Below are positions 24,134 to 32,996 of a stretch of 33,877 nt of DNA, piece by piece. The stretch spans positions 1-33,877 of the forward strand of contig NZ_BCVK01000027.1 in assembly GCF_001591705.1 (NCBI RefSeq), in the 5' to 3' direction. The position numbers and the translations under genes were made by a program. Position 1 is the first letter of the stretch, and every line of letters begins with the position of its first letter. The notes beneath the pieces were generated by a model. That model made no database searches and was not told where the DNA came from. It saw only the letters and a list, made by a program, of their open reading frames with translations. The DNA comes from Lactococcus cremoris subsp. cremoris NBRC 100676 (GTDB lineage: Bacteria > Bacillota > Bacilli > Lactobacillales > Streptococcaceae).

Positions 24134-24777
24134 TTAGCTGCTTCTTGGTATTTAATAAATGTCGGATAAGTGAACAACAATAGACTCATTCCTTCTAGGA
24201 AACCACCAATTGTATCACTCGGATAATGGACCCCTACAAAAATTCTTGAAAACATGACTGTTGCAATCAATATCAAACAGAGAATTCCTAAGGCAATCTT
24301 AGAAGATTTATTTTTTAATTTTCTAAGACAAATAAAGAAAATACTTCCAAAAATAATTGTTGCAAATATAGAGTGACCACTCGGAAAACTTTTTCCAGCT
24401 TCATTCGCAAAAGCAGCTAGACGATGAATTTCTGGACGGTCACGCCCAATAATCATCTTAATCGCTGTGTTGATAAGCAAACTTGATATGACCATTGTAG
24501 CAACCCAAATCGTTGCTTTCTTTTCTTTAAATATCAAATAGAGAACCAAAGCAAGTAAGACGGCTACAATTATACCACCCTTATCCCCAAAAATATTTAT
24601 CATGTGAGAAAAAAAGAATGTGAGTCCCGAAGAACTTTGTAAGTGAAAAGCCCAGTTTTGAATCGGAGAATCAAACGGGAGAGGAGCGTGTGTGTAATAT
24701 ATTTTCACAAGTACAGTTAAAATTAAAAAGGCGAGGGTCGTCAAAGTACCCAAAATATAGTAATTTTTTTTATTCAT
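24121..24777 (-). CDS. PAP2-family membrane phosphatase
   Basis: 218 residues with about six membrane helices. All three PAP2 motifs are present: Lys107-x6-Arg114-Pro115 (KMIIGRDRP), FPSGH (131-135) and SRIFVGVHYPSD (His184, Asp188). Such enzymes dephosphorylate lipid phosphates, often undecaprenyl pyrophosphate, on the outer face of the membrane. It is the last gene of the two-component operon, 9 bp after the kinase, which suggests that the system responds to or adjusts envelope lipid-carrier state. Confidence 0.88.
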   Translation of the reverse strand: MNKKNYYILGTLTTLAFLILTVLVKIYYTHAPLPFDSPIQNWAFHLQSSSGLTFFFSHMINIFGDKGGIIVAVLLALVLYLIFKEKKATIWVATMVISSLLINTAIKMIIGRDRPEIHRLAAFANEAGKSFPSGHSIFATIIFGSIFFICLRKLKNKSSKIALGILCLILIATVMFSRIFVGVHYPSDTIGGFLEGMSLLLFTYPTFIKYQEAAKKAN

Positions 24778-24786
24778 AATATAAGT

Positions 24787-26112
24787 TTAGTTTTCTATAG
24801 ACTCCATAAGGAGATGAAAAATTGATCCTTTCGGAGTATTGTTTGTGACAAAGACTTCAGCATGGTTTAATTGCGCATATTGTTTAGCAATCGCAAGCCC
24901 AAGACCTGTGCCAGGAATTTCACTCGAACGGGATTTATCAATACGATAAAATCGTTCAAAAATATTAATTTTTTCTTCTTCTGGAATACCCACTCCTTCA
25001 TCAGCAACTTGCAGCTCTACTTGATGATTTTCAGAACTAATTTTTACTTTAATTTCTGAATCTTGGGGTGAATATTTTCCAGCATTTTCAATAAAAACAA
25101 TGATGATTTTATAAAGTGACATTTTATCAGCCCTGACAAAAATCCCGCTTTTTCCATTAAATGTAATTTTTTGGCTCAAAGCAGGTTGAATTTCACTGAC
25201 CACTTTGTCAGTAAATTCAGTCAAGTTAAATTTTTCTTTATTTACTTCCAAATGATTTCCTCGAGAAATTGTCAGTAAATTTTCAATAAGTCCTTTCATT
25301 CTCAGGGACTCTTCATCAATATAAGAAAGCGAGTCATCAATAATTTCGGGATGCTCATGCCATCTTCTTTTTAATAAAGTGACATGCCCACGAATTGCAG
25401 CAACGGGCGTCCTCAGTTCATGTGAAGCATCCGAAACAAACTGCTGCTCATTCTCAATTTTTTGATTTAATCTGTTTAATAAGCGATTAAAACTTTGACT
25501 TAGCTGACGAACTTCAATTGGATTTTTACTGACTGGTAATTGTTTAACTTCTTTTTCATCAGTCGCTAACATCATATCAGTCAAAGGCTGGCTAATTGTA
25601 TTTGCGGCCTTTCGAATTAAAATTAGAGCGATAAAAAAGAGAATAATCATGACAGCGACAATGACTAATATCGCCCTTATCATTGATTTTACAACAATAT
25701 TTATGTTTAACCATAATTCTACTTTGTTCCCATTCTTGGCCGTTTCTGAGCTATACCAAAAAATAACATCTTTTGACAGACTAAAATTGCCCCAAGAAAG
25801 CCGTGACTTTAAAAAATGTGATGTGCCATGACTTTCATCAATATCTCCAGAAGCCCTTGTTAGTCTAACAAAAGTAGATTTTTCATCTTTTTCACTATCC
25901 AGTTTAAATTCATCACAGTTTACGTTACCATTTTCTGCCGCTTCTTGTACCGAAGAAATCAGAGACGTCCCCTCACTCTCTCGGATTTGTAAACTTGTAA
26001 AAGCAACAATTCCTGAGACAATTATCGTAACAAGGAGTGTAAAAATCAAAAATATACGGACAAAAGTTTCTGTGATGATGTTGGCACTTGTTTTAGATTC
26101 TGTTTTTTTCAT
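24787..26112 (-). CDS. Sensor histidine kinase
   Basis: 441 residues. TM1 (about 15-40), an extracytoplasmic sensor of about 100 residues (41-142), TM2 (about 145-167), HAMP-like linker, then the H-box FVSDASHELRTP with His231. The ATPase domain has an N-box FIENAGKYS, G1 DEGVGIP, F-box FERFYR and G2 GTGLGLAIAK. It is an OmpR-type kinase paired with the response regulator upstream in the operon. The DUF2127 gene separates the two, an arrangement that hints at a membrane accessory partner. The ligand is unknown. Confidence 0.93.
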   Translation of the reverse strand: MKKTESKTSANIITETFVRIFLIFTLLVTIIVSGIVAFTSLQIRESEGTSLISSVQEAAENGNVNCDEFKLDSEKDEKSTFVRLTRASGDIDESHGTSHFLKSRLSWGNFSLSKDVIFWYSSETAKNGNKVELWLNINIVVKSMIRAILVIVAVMIILFFIALILIRKAANTISQPLTDMMLATDEKEVKQLPVSKNPIEVRQLSQSFNRLLNRLNQKIENEQQFVSDASHELRTPVAAIRGHVTLLKRRWHEHPEIIDDSLSYIDEESLRMKGLIENLLTISRGNHLEVNKEKFNLTEFTDKVVSEIQPALSQKITFNGKSGIFVRADKMSLYKIIIVFIENAGKYSPQDSEIKVKISSENHQVELQVADEGVGIPEEEKINIFERFYRIDKSRSSEIPGTGLGLAIAKQYAQLNHAEVFVTNNTPKGSIFHLLMESIEN

Positions 26113-26115
26113 TCG

Positions 26116-26631
26116 TTAGTTTATTTTAATATTTTTCAGAGATGAATATGATTGCCCCTTTGAAAGTTGTGCCTTCAATTTTCGATATTCTAATAAAGTC
26201 AAGGTAATCATTACCAAATCAACCACACACAAGGCAAGCATTGGAATCGCCCCATGATTGAAAAATTCGAACATTTGATAAGTGATAAAACCAAGCAAAA
26301 GCACGATTGATAAAGGGTATGACCATAAAATCTTGCGCCAGAGCAAAGCGAGCGTCACCAATTTTAAGGCACCATGTAGGAGTAGATAAATAACAGCAAA
26401 TAGAGTCGCATCACTTGTCACTCTCTCTCCTGCATTTGTAATCATGCTTGAAAGTGGAGCAAAAGCAATCGATGCTGCTAAATGTTGAATTGTTGATTTT
26501 ATCAAATCAAGTGGAATAAAAATCAAAAGTAAACCAGATAAAAATTCAACGAATGCAAAAATACTTTTCCCAAGAAGCATGGCGTTAAAGCTGACATCCA
26601 ATAATTCTTCTTTGTTTTTTACTTTTTCCAT
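26116..26631 (-). CDS. DUF2127 membrane protein
   Basis: 171 residues, about four membrane helices, with a LLHGALKLVTLALLWRK segment characteristic of DUF2127. Function unknown. It lies between response regulator (20 bp) and kinase (3 bp) in one operon and may modulate the sensor. Confidence 0.75.
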   Translation of the reverse strand: MEKVKNKEELLDVSFNAMLLGKSIFAFVEFLSGLLLIFIPLDLIKSTIQHLAASIAFAPLSSMITNAGERVTSDATLFAVIYLLLHGALKLVTLALLWRKILWSYPLSIVLLLGFITYQMFEFFNHGAIPMLALCVVDLVMITLTLLEYRKLKAQLSKGQSYSSLKNIKIN

Positions 26632-26651
26632 GGTCTACCTCTTTTCATTTT

Positions 26652-27338
26652 TCAACCTTCGTCATTCAAGCGATAGCCTACTCCACGAACTGTTTCAATC
26701 AGAGATTTATGATTTGGAAGATCAATTTTAGCACGCAGATAACGCACATAGGCATCTACTGTATTTTCCTGACCATCAAAATCCATTCCCCAAACATCAT
26801 CCAAAATATCTGCTCGACTAACCACTATACCACGATGTTCTAAAAAATAACTTAACAAAGCAAATTCTCTTTGAGTCAAATTCACTGTTTTTCCCGCTAC
26901 TTCCGTTGTATGAGCCGTTAAATCTACCTTTAGATAATCAAGTTCATATACTTTTGAGCAAGAAGTTGACCACTTTCTAAAGATAAGTCTCAGACGAGCT
27001 AAAAGTTCTTCAATTTCAAAAGGTTTAGTGATATAATCATCCGCTCCAGCATCTAAACCAGCAACTTTATCACCAATATAATCACGCGCCGTTAAAAATA
27101 TAATCGGTGTGTTGGGTTGAATTTTCTTCATGCGTCGTAAGACGGTCAAACCATCTAATTTGAGAATCATCCAATCAAGCAAGACGACATCTACCGCTGG
27201 TTTTGCTTGCTCAAACACCTCTAAGGCAGCAAGACCATCAAAAGCTGTTGATACTTGATAATCTTCAAAGACTAATTCTTTTTTAACATAATCAGAAATA
27301 CTAGGTTCATCTTCAACAATTAATACATGATAAGTCAT
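26652..27338 (-). CDS. OmpR-family response regulator
   Basis: 228 residues. Receiver domain with the acidic pair Glu9-Asp10, phosphoacceptor Asp55 (VVLLDWMILKLDG), Thr83 and Lys105; the Pro usual three to four residues after the Asp is replaced (MILK instead of MLP). The C-terminal winged helix (about 130-228) ends ETVRGVGYRLN. A strong GGGGAGG ribosome site precedes the ATG. It leads the operon RR-DUF2127-HK-PAP2 and is probably autoregulated, though no direct-repeat operator is obvious. Confidence 0.94.
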   Translation of the reverse strand: MTYHVLIVEDEPSISDYVKKELVFEDYQVSTAFDGLAALEVFEQAKPAVDVVLLDWMILKLDGLTVLRRMKKIQPNTPIIFLTARDYIGDKVAGLDAGADDYITKPFEIEELLARLRLIFRKWSTSCSKVYELDYLKVDLTAHTTEVAGKTVNLTQREFALLSYFLEHRGIVVSRADILDDVWGMDFDGQENTVDAYVRYLRAKIDLPNHKSLIETVRGVGYRLNDEG

Positions 27339-27392
27339 TTCCTCCCCTTTCTCTTTAACAGCTTTCTTTATTTAAGTTTTAACTGCCAATTT

Positions 27393-27401
27393 ATTATATC
27401 A
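27393..27401 (-). promoter_or_regulatory. Promoter of the two-component operon
   Basis: TGATATAAT extended -10 on the minus strand, about 50 nt before the response-regulator ATG; weak -35. Confidence 0.55.
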
Positions 27402-27412
27402 AGCCTAAAACA

Positions 27413-27458
27413 AAAAAACCATACGTTTTTTCTGAATAATTAATGATATTTTATCATT
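27413..27458 (-). terminator. Terminator region after the GT2 gene
   Basis: Two AT-rich hairpins in tandem: AATGATA-TTT-TATCATT (27442-27458) and AAAAAAC-N5-GTTTTTT (27413-27431), the latter followed on the minus strand by a T run. They lie between the GT2 stop and the next promoter. Confidence 0.5.
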
Positions 27459-27465
27459 TTTTAAA

Positions 27466-28422
27466 TTAATCTTCGTTAATGAAGTCTTCAATTAAATAAC
27501 GCGGACGTTGTTTAACTTCAAGGAAAATTTTCCCGATATATTCACCAATTACACCCAAGGCCAACAAATTCGCTCCACCAAAACCAACAACAACTAGCAT
27601 GATTGAGGCCCAACCAGCAACATCAGAACCATTGACAAAATGACGGGCAATGATATAAATTGCTCCTACAATGGCCAAAATAAACCAAATTAAGCCAATC
27701 CAAAAAATTAGACGCATAGGTGCTGCCGAGGTAGAAGTAATTCCGTCGATAGCGAAACTAATCATTTTCTTCAAAGGATATTTGCTTTCTCCGGCAAAAC
27801 GCTCGCCGCGTTTATAGTATACAATCTCAGATTTGTAGCCAACTAAAGGAACCATGCCTCGCAAAAAAAGATTTTGCTCAGGAAATTGTGCTAAACCTTC
27901 TAAAGCACGACGACTCATTAAACGAAAATCCGCATGGTTAGGAACACTTTGGCTACCCAATCCTTGCATCAATTTATAAAAAGCTCCTGCTGTTCTTCTT
28001 TTGAAAACAGTATCCGTTTCACGATTATCTCGTACTCCATAAACAACATCACAGCCGTCATTTTCAAATTTTTCGAGCATTTCATCGATGGCATTAATAT
28101 CATCTTGTAAATCAGCGTCCATTGAGATAACACAATCTGCGAGATTTCTAACCGTCAATAGGCCAGCAAGCAAAGCATTCTGATGTCCGCGGTTTCTTGT
28201 AAGATTAATTCCACTAAACATTGAATTTTCTGCATGTTTTTCTTTTATTTTTTCCCAAGTTTTATCTTTTGATCCGTCATTAACATAAACGATTCTACTT
28301 TTTGGACTAATGATATCATTCGAAATTAATTGTTCGTATTTGGCCTTGAGACGTTCGGAAGTTTCATCAAGTACCAGTTCTTCGTTGTAAAATGGCACGA
28401 CCATATAAAGAATCTTAGTCAT
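27466..28422 (-). CDS. Bactoprenol glycosyltransferase, GT2 family (GtrB/YkcC-like)
   Basis: 318 residues. A GT2 catalytic domain with YVNDGSKDKTWE, MDADLQDD (metal-binding DxD) and a RRALEGL region, then two C-terminal membrane helices (about 235-257 and 270-295). Such enzymes load a sugar onto undecaprenyl phosphate on the inner face. After flipping, a GT-C enzyme transfers it to a wall polymer; the adjacent upstream gene is that GT-C type. The start is the ATG at 28422. The AAGGAG ribosome site is built from the last codons of the upstream gene, so the pair is translationally coupled. No GtrA-type flippase is seen next to it. Confidence 0.9.
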   Translation of the reverse strand: MTKILYMVVPFYNEELVLDETSERLKAKYEQLISNDIISPKSRIVYVNDGSKDKTWEKIKEKHAENSMFSGINLTRNRGHQNALLAGLLTVRNLADCVISMDADLQDDINAIDEMLEKFENDGCDVVYGVRDNRETDTVFKRRTAGAFYKLMQGLGSQSVPNHADFRLMSRRALEGLAQFPEQNLFLRGMVPLVGYKSEIVYYKRGERFAGESKYPLKKMISFAIDGITSTSAAPMRLIFWIGLIWFILAIVGAIYIIARHFVNGSDVAGWASIMLVVVGFGGANLLALGVIGEYIGKIFLEVKQRPRYLIEDFINED

Positions 28423-28424
28423 AT

Positions 28425-30064
28425 TCACTCCTTAACTCTTTTTTTCTTTTTAAATTGATTATCAATTAAACCTAGACTTGCTAAGGCAATCATTACTGGT
28501 GCAAATTGATAAAGATAACGTGAATTTGTTTCCCAAAGAATAAGGAAAAAACTCAATCCAACAAAGGCTAAAGCTGGAACAAACCAAGGATTTGACCAGT
28601 TCTTTTTACGACTTAAAATCCGCCAAATTTGTCGCCAAAGCAATACAGCTAAGCCAATCCAATACAGCGTTTGAACAGCTTTAAGCATAAACCAACCTGT
28701 AATATTCCCCGGTCCATCTAAAGAAGTTAAAGATGTTCCTGACAGGTAATCGAAATAACGATTAATGAATTTATTTTCATGGTAATAGGTATAAAAAGCA
28801 CTATTCAAGTCGCCATAGAGCCACGTATAGGACAATTTCCGCCCTATTTGTCTGACAATACCAGCAGGTCCCATTTTCTTAATATTATCAATAAAAAGTT
28901 GTTTATCTGCCTCTTTTTTCGCCTCATAAGTGGGGAAAGATTCAGAATACTGACGAATCTTTTTATTAAATCCCCCTGTTTTATTGCTAGGCGCCCAAGA
29001 CATGGCAATCCAATGCATCATCGGGAGATTATGACGTTCATTTGCTTCCTGTGAAAAAGCAGGCTCTGTCGCAATTGTTGCTTTGACCATGAAATGTCCC
29101 CAACAAATAAGAGAGCAAACATAGGGATTAAAAGTAAAAGTTGCTTCCACTTTTTATTAAGGCCTAAGAAAACCAATGCAGCAATAAGTACAATTAAGAC
29201 AGTCGGTTTAAATTCATAACCTAAAACTGTCAGTAAAGTAGCCAAGAAATACCAGAGAATTTGTCGATTTAACTTGTCTGATTTAATTGCATAAATGAAA
29301 AATAACAATCCGAAAGATACAAAAGGCAAAGTAATCGTATCACTATAAAGTTGCGCGCCATATACATAAAAAGGTAAGAAACCAAGTGCACAAACATTAT
29401 ATAAAATGGCATGTCTTTTCCCACTTAAAGCTTTAACACTCAAAGTTCCAGCTAGAACACCAAGACTTGTCAGCAAAGCAGAAACGGCTGTAACAACCCA
29501 CATTTTCAGCAGAACATTCTCAGCAAAAGGAGAAAAAATCTGATTAAATAAGATTCCTAAAAATTGATTATTAGGATATCTCAGGAAGTAACCTAAACGT
29601 GAGGCTGTTTCTGGGAGAAGCCCAAAAGACTGACCATGTAACTCTGTTGTAGAATTAAAAATGACAAAGTAATCCCAAGCATGCTTGCTATCAGGAACAT
29701 GAATCATAAAAAGAAAGGGCAAAATAAAGGTCACGAGCGCTACTGCCCAAAAACTTATTTGATAATATTTTTTTACTGACAAATCTGTCAGCAAAAAAGA
29801 TTTACTTTCTATTTTACTGACAGACTCGTCAATGATTTCCATTTCATTTTTTGGAGCAAAAAGTTTTTTTGATAATCTAAAAATCCCAATAAAATAAAAA
29901 TAAGCTGCTACTAAAAGAAGATTTCCTAACACAAGTGCAATAATATGATCACTATTCCACGACTTCGTAATTGATACAGCAATCCCATTAATTAAAATAA
30001 AGAGCCCTATCATTAAAGTAAGACAGAATCTTTTTTTATACTTAATAAATACTATATTATTCAT
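28425..30064 (-). pseudogene. Frameshifted GT-C type membrane glycosyltransferase
   Basis: Two overlapping frames cover one protein of about 546 residues: 30064 to about 29100 (MNNIVFIKYKKR..., about 10 membrane helices) and from there to 28425 (MVKATIATEPAFSQEANE..., three further helices). The frames join if GGGG at 29101-29098 (minus strand) is read as GGGGG, giving FALLFVGGHFMVKATIATE. A loop with HLPxxxHW-like motif (RHNLPMMHWIAMSW) and the helix count fit GT-C enzymes, which use a lipid-linked sugar from the neighbouring GT2 protein. As written the first frame runs off into 27 unrelated codons, so the enzyme lacks its C-terminal part unless the base is a sequencing error. Confidence 0.75.
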
Positions 30065-30206
30065 ATTACTATTTTACCATAGCTTGGCCTTTGTTTCTTA
30101 TAATAACCTTAATTTTCAAATGATAAATTCTCATTTTTAACTTTGAATCTAAAAAGTACAATAAAAACAAATTTTAAATTTTATTTTTATGATTGTGTCT
30201 TTCTTT

Positions 30207-30650
30207 TTAATTCATTATTAGTGCAACAATTATCCCCAAAATAGTTCCACCAACGACTTGAATTGGTGTGTGTCCTAATAATTCCTTTAGATTCTTGTCC
30301 ACTTTAATTCCAGCATTTTCAACATTTTGCAACATACGATTGATAATTCTTGCTTGATTCCCTGCCTGCCGTCTAATTCCTTGGGCATCATATAAAACAA
30401 CAAAAGCTAACACAGTTGCAATCGCAAAAAGAGGAGACTCAAAACCTTGTCTTAATCCCGTTGCGGTTGCCAAAGCTACCACTAATGAACTGTGAGAACT
30501 AGGCATTCCTCCGGTTGCAAAAACTAATTGCCAATTGATTCGATGAGTTCGGATGAGCTCAATCCCTATTTTAATGAGTTGTGCTAAGGCCCAACTCACA
30601 ATTGCTGTCAGTAGAATTTGATTATGCAATATCTGACTAAAAAAATTCAT
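30207..30650 (-). CDS. Divergent PAP2 / DUF212 membrane protein (YuiD-like)
   Basis: 147 residues with about four membrane segments. The DUF212 hallmarks are clear: GGMPSSHSSLVVALATATG near residues 47-65, VLYDAQGIRRQAGNQA, and the C-terminal ELLGHTPIQVVGGTILG. These proteins are distant PAP2 relatives with unproven activity. A strong AAGGAGG ribosome site precedes the ATG; a TATAAT at 30705-30700 is the probable -10. Confidence 0.88.
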   Translation of the reverse strand: MNFFSQILHNQILLTAIVSWALAQLIKIGIELIRTHRINWQLVFATGGMPSSHSSLVVALATATGLRQGFESPLFAIATVLAFVVLYDAQGIRRQAGNQARIINRMLQNVENAGIKVDKNLKELLGHTPIQVVGGTILGIIVALIMN

Positions 30651-30795
30651 AACCCCTCCTTAATTTCCCCTAAATTAAAACCCCTCACTTACTACTCTTA
30701 TTATACTATATAAGCCTTTTAAATCTTGACTTATTTGCTGACAAAACAAAGAAATTTTATCATAAAACTAGCATGAATTTTAAATGAAAAATACA

Positions 30796-30820
30796 AAAAG
30801 AACAAGTTTAACCTTGTTCT
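30796..30820. terminator. rluD terminator, stop codon in the loop
   Basis: AGAACAAG-TTTAAC-CTTGTTCT with TTTTTG following on the minus strand. The TAA (30810-30808) is in the loop. Confidence 0.85.
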
Positions 30821-31713
30821 CTGAGTTTTTCTAATTGTTCCTTGAAGAGGTCAGGAGCATCAACTTGAAACTCCATAAGCTCTCCACTTGTTGGATGTTC
30901 AAATCCTAGCGTTTCTGCGTGAAGAAACTGCCCCTTATTGGGTGTTAGAGTTTTATTCGGGCCATAGAGCGGGTCACCTGCAACAGGATGACCAATATAA
31001 TGCATATGAACTCGAATTTGATGTGTTCGTCCAGTTTCCAAGCGTAAAGCAATTAAAGTATAACCAACAAAACGTTCTAAAACCTCGAAATGAGTCACAG
31101 CAGGTTTCCCACCAGACACAACCGCTTGTTTTTTTCTGTCTTTAAGATTACGACCGATTGGGGCCTCAATTGTCCCTTTATCATTGGCAAGCTCTCCATG
31201 GACAATTGCTAAATAGCGACGTTTGCTGGTCTTGTCTTTTAATTGAGCAGCTAAACTTTCATGTGCTTTATCATTTTTAGCAATCATCAAAAGACCACTA
31301 GTATCTTTATCAATCCGATGTACAATTCCCGGGCGAATGACTCCATTGATACTTGAAAGGTCTTTTATATGATACATAATTGCATTCACTAAGGTTCCAG
31401 AAGCATGTCCTGCCGCAGGATGAACGACCATTCCTTGTGGCTTATTGACGACTGCAACATCTGAATCTTCATAAATAATTTCCAAGGGTAAATCTTCAGC
31501 CGCAACATCAAGGACCTCGGCTTGCGGAATCTCAAATTCGATTCTATCTCCCGTTTTCACTTTATATTTTGCTTTTTTTGCTTCATTATTGACAAAAACT
31601 TTGTCATTTTTTATAAGCTCTGTCAGTAAACTTCGAGAGTACTCTGTTTGATTTGCAAGTGCTTTATCAAGACGCAAATCTTTATTTTCTTCAGTAATTT
31701 TTATTATAGGCAA
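30808..31713 (-). CDS. rluD: RluD/YlyB-family pseudouridine synthase
   Basis: 301 residues. N-terminal S4 RNA-binding domain (about 13-60), then the RluA-type catalytic domain with GIVHRIDKDTSGLLM (Asp135 nucleophile) and ETGRTHQIRVHMHYIGHPVAGDPLYG. It converts uridines in 23S rRNA to pseudouridine; exact positions in this branch (YlyB) are not certain. It follows lspA by 62 bp on the same strand, the order seen in many Firmicutes (lspA-ylyB upstream of pyr genes). Confidence 0.92.
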   Translation of the reverse strand: MPIIKITEENKDLRLDKALANQTEYSRSLLTELIKNDKVFVNNEAKKAKYKVKTGDRIEFEIPQAEVLDVAAEDLPLEIIYEDSDVAVVNKPQGMVVHPAAGHASGTLVNAIMYHIKDLSSINGVIRPGIVHRIDKDTSGLLMIAKNDKAHESLAAQLKDKTSKRRYLAIVHGELANDKGTIEAPIGRNLKDRKKQAVVSGGKPAVTHFEVLERFVGYTLIALRLETGRTHQIRVHMHYIGHPVAGDPLYGPNKTLTPNKGQFLHAETLGFEHPTSGELMEFQVDAPDLFKEQLEKLREQG

Positions 31714-31775
31714 TCGATTTTTCCTTTTTCATAGAGGTTTTAATGCTACTTACTGTCACTCGTTTTTTAAAAAGC

Positions 31776-32228
31776 TTATTTTGTTTCTTTGTCCGTCAAA
31801 ATTGCAATAAATAGAACAACAAAACCGACAGATAGTAAGATATCTGCGATATTAAAGATTGGAAAATTCATAAATTCTGTTTGAAACATATCGACAACAA
31901 AACCTTGACGAACGCGGTCCATAAAATTCCCTAAAGCTCCCGCAATAATCAAAGTTAAGCCAGCAAAATACCAATTTTGTCCCATTTTTTTCCACAAAAA
32001 CCATAGTGCAACAATGAGTACAATAGGTGTCAAAACAAGGAAAAACCATTGTTGACCAGAAAATGATGACCAAGCAGCCCCATCATTTTTAATATAAGTC
32101 AGGCTCAATACATCTGGCCAAATTTTTTTTGTATCTCCAAGTTGAATATTAGCAACAACCCAATTTTTGAAAACTTGGTCAGCAATAATTCCAACAACGA
32201 TAATTACAAGTGACAGTAATTTTTTCAT
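31776..32228 (-). CDS. lspA: Lipoprotein signal peptidase (signal peptidase II)
   Basis: 150 residues, four membrane helices. The conserved blocks are ADQVFKNWV, GNFMDRVRQGFVVDMF and FNIADILL; the aspartic dyad is probably Asp113 and Asp129. It cleaves prolipoproteins after diacylglyceryl modification. There is no Shine-Dalgarno: only six bases separate a perfect -10 from the ATG, so the mRNA is predicted to be leaderless like dnaD. Confidence 0.95.
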   Translation of the reverse strand: MKKLLSLVIIVVGIIADQVFKNWVVANIQLGDTKKIWPDVLSLTYIKNDGAAWSSFSGQQWFFLVLTPIVLIVALWFLWKKMGQNWYFAGLTLIIAGALGNFMDRVRQGFVVDMFQTEFMNFPIFNIADILLSVGFVVLFIAILTDKETK

Positions 32229-32234
32229 ATTTTA

Positions 32235-32264
32235 ATTATACCACACCGCGTCAACGAGGGTCAA
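32235..32264 (-). promoter_or_regulatory. lspA promoter, predicted leaderless start
   Basis: TTGACC (32264-32259), 18-bp spacer ending TGG, TATAAT (32240-32235), then TAAAAT and ATG. The layout is the same as at dnaD: TG-extended -10, 18-bp spacer, six bases to the ATG. Confidence 0.8.
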
Positions 32265-32372
32265 TAAATATCATAAAATAGACTTTTAGCCCTTTTCAGA
32301 AATAGAAAGCCCCCAAAAATCAGAAAATTCCTTTAAAAATACTTTCTGTCAGTCAATGAATTCTTTAGCACT

Positions 32373-32413
32373 AAAAAAAACTTATAATGCTTTGCCTTCT
32401 AGCACTATAAGTT
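32373..32413 (-). terminator. Terminator of the NTF2-like gene
   Basis: AACTTATAaTGCT / AGCAcTATAAGTT stem with one mismatch and a 9-base loop, followed on the minus strand by T8. Confidence 0.85.
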
Positions 32414-32516
32414 CAAGTCGTTAATTAAATTAGTCTCTCTAGCTGTTTATTGTCATCATTTTTAAAACTTTTTTGAAAGACTTTCCCTTAACTCCTCAAT
32501 AACATAATCTGATAGT

Positions 32517-32897
32517 TTACTCCCTTATATTCATATAATCATGCCATTCAACTATTTTTTTATTTTCAATAAATATGATTGAGCAAAAACTTTCAGTCTG
32601 TGTGTCATTATTGACTAAAACTTTATACTCTAATGTTATGACCTCTCTTTCTTTGCTTTTATCCTTGTACACCCCTAGAAGTTCCCCAGAGGTTAAGGGA
32701 ACACTATAATCTTCAAACCAAGACAGATAATCTTTTTTATTCATTGACTTTGGGAAATCTGCGAAAGAAAAATTAAAATGAAAAATTGCCTTATCATCTA
32801 CTGCCTCCCAAAAGCTACTTCCATTAACTTCACCCTTCAATCCTTCCATCACTAAATCAAAAAATACTTTTGAGTGTTCATTATAGCCATATTCCAT
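32517..32897 (-). CDS. NTF2-like (SnoaL-type) protein
   Basis: 126 residues, no membrane segment. The pattern of an N-terminal helix (FFDLVMEGLKGEVNGSSFWEAV), strands (DKAIFHFNFSF), LSWFEDYS, and a C-terminal sheet ending IVEWHDYMNIRE fits the NTF2-like cone fold used by small binding proteins and isomerases. The substrate cannot be inferred. It is transcribed divergently from a WYL regulator with an operator-like dyad inside its promoter, so it is a probable target of that regulator. Confidence 0.6.
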   Translation of the reverse strand: MEYGYNEHSKVFFDLVMEGLKGEVNGSSFWEAVDDKAIFHFNFSFADFPKSMNKKDYLSWFEDYSVPLTSGELLGVYKDKSKEREVITLEYKVLVNNDTQTESFCSIIFIENKKIVEWHDYMNIRE

Positions 32898-32948
32898 GCT
32901 GCACTCCTCCTTTAAATCTATTTTTATTTTACAAAACTAGTATAATAT

Positions 32949-32976
32949 ATTATAGATGACAAATGTATGTCATCAA
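32949..32976. promoter_or_regulatory. Divergent promoter region with operator dyad
   Basis: The minus strand has TTGATG (32976-32971), 16 bp, TATAAT (32954-32949) for the NTF2-like gene. The spacer is filled by GATGACA-AATGTA-TGTCATC (32955-32974), a perfect 7-bp-arm dyad. For the plus strand a TATAAT lies at 32941-32946. Confidence 0.65.
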
Positions 32977-32996
32977 TAAATATTTTTAGGAAAAAA

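Noticed and set aside
30065-30206. Possible small gene between the GT-C and DUF212 genes
   Set aside because: AT-rich sequence with stops in all frames and no initiation signals.
32414-32516. Short peptide frame KLSDYVIEELRESLSKKF downstream of the NTF2-like stop
   Set aside because: It would need a frameshift to join the gene and has no start of its own; it may be a lost C-terminal extension, but evidence is thin.
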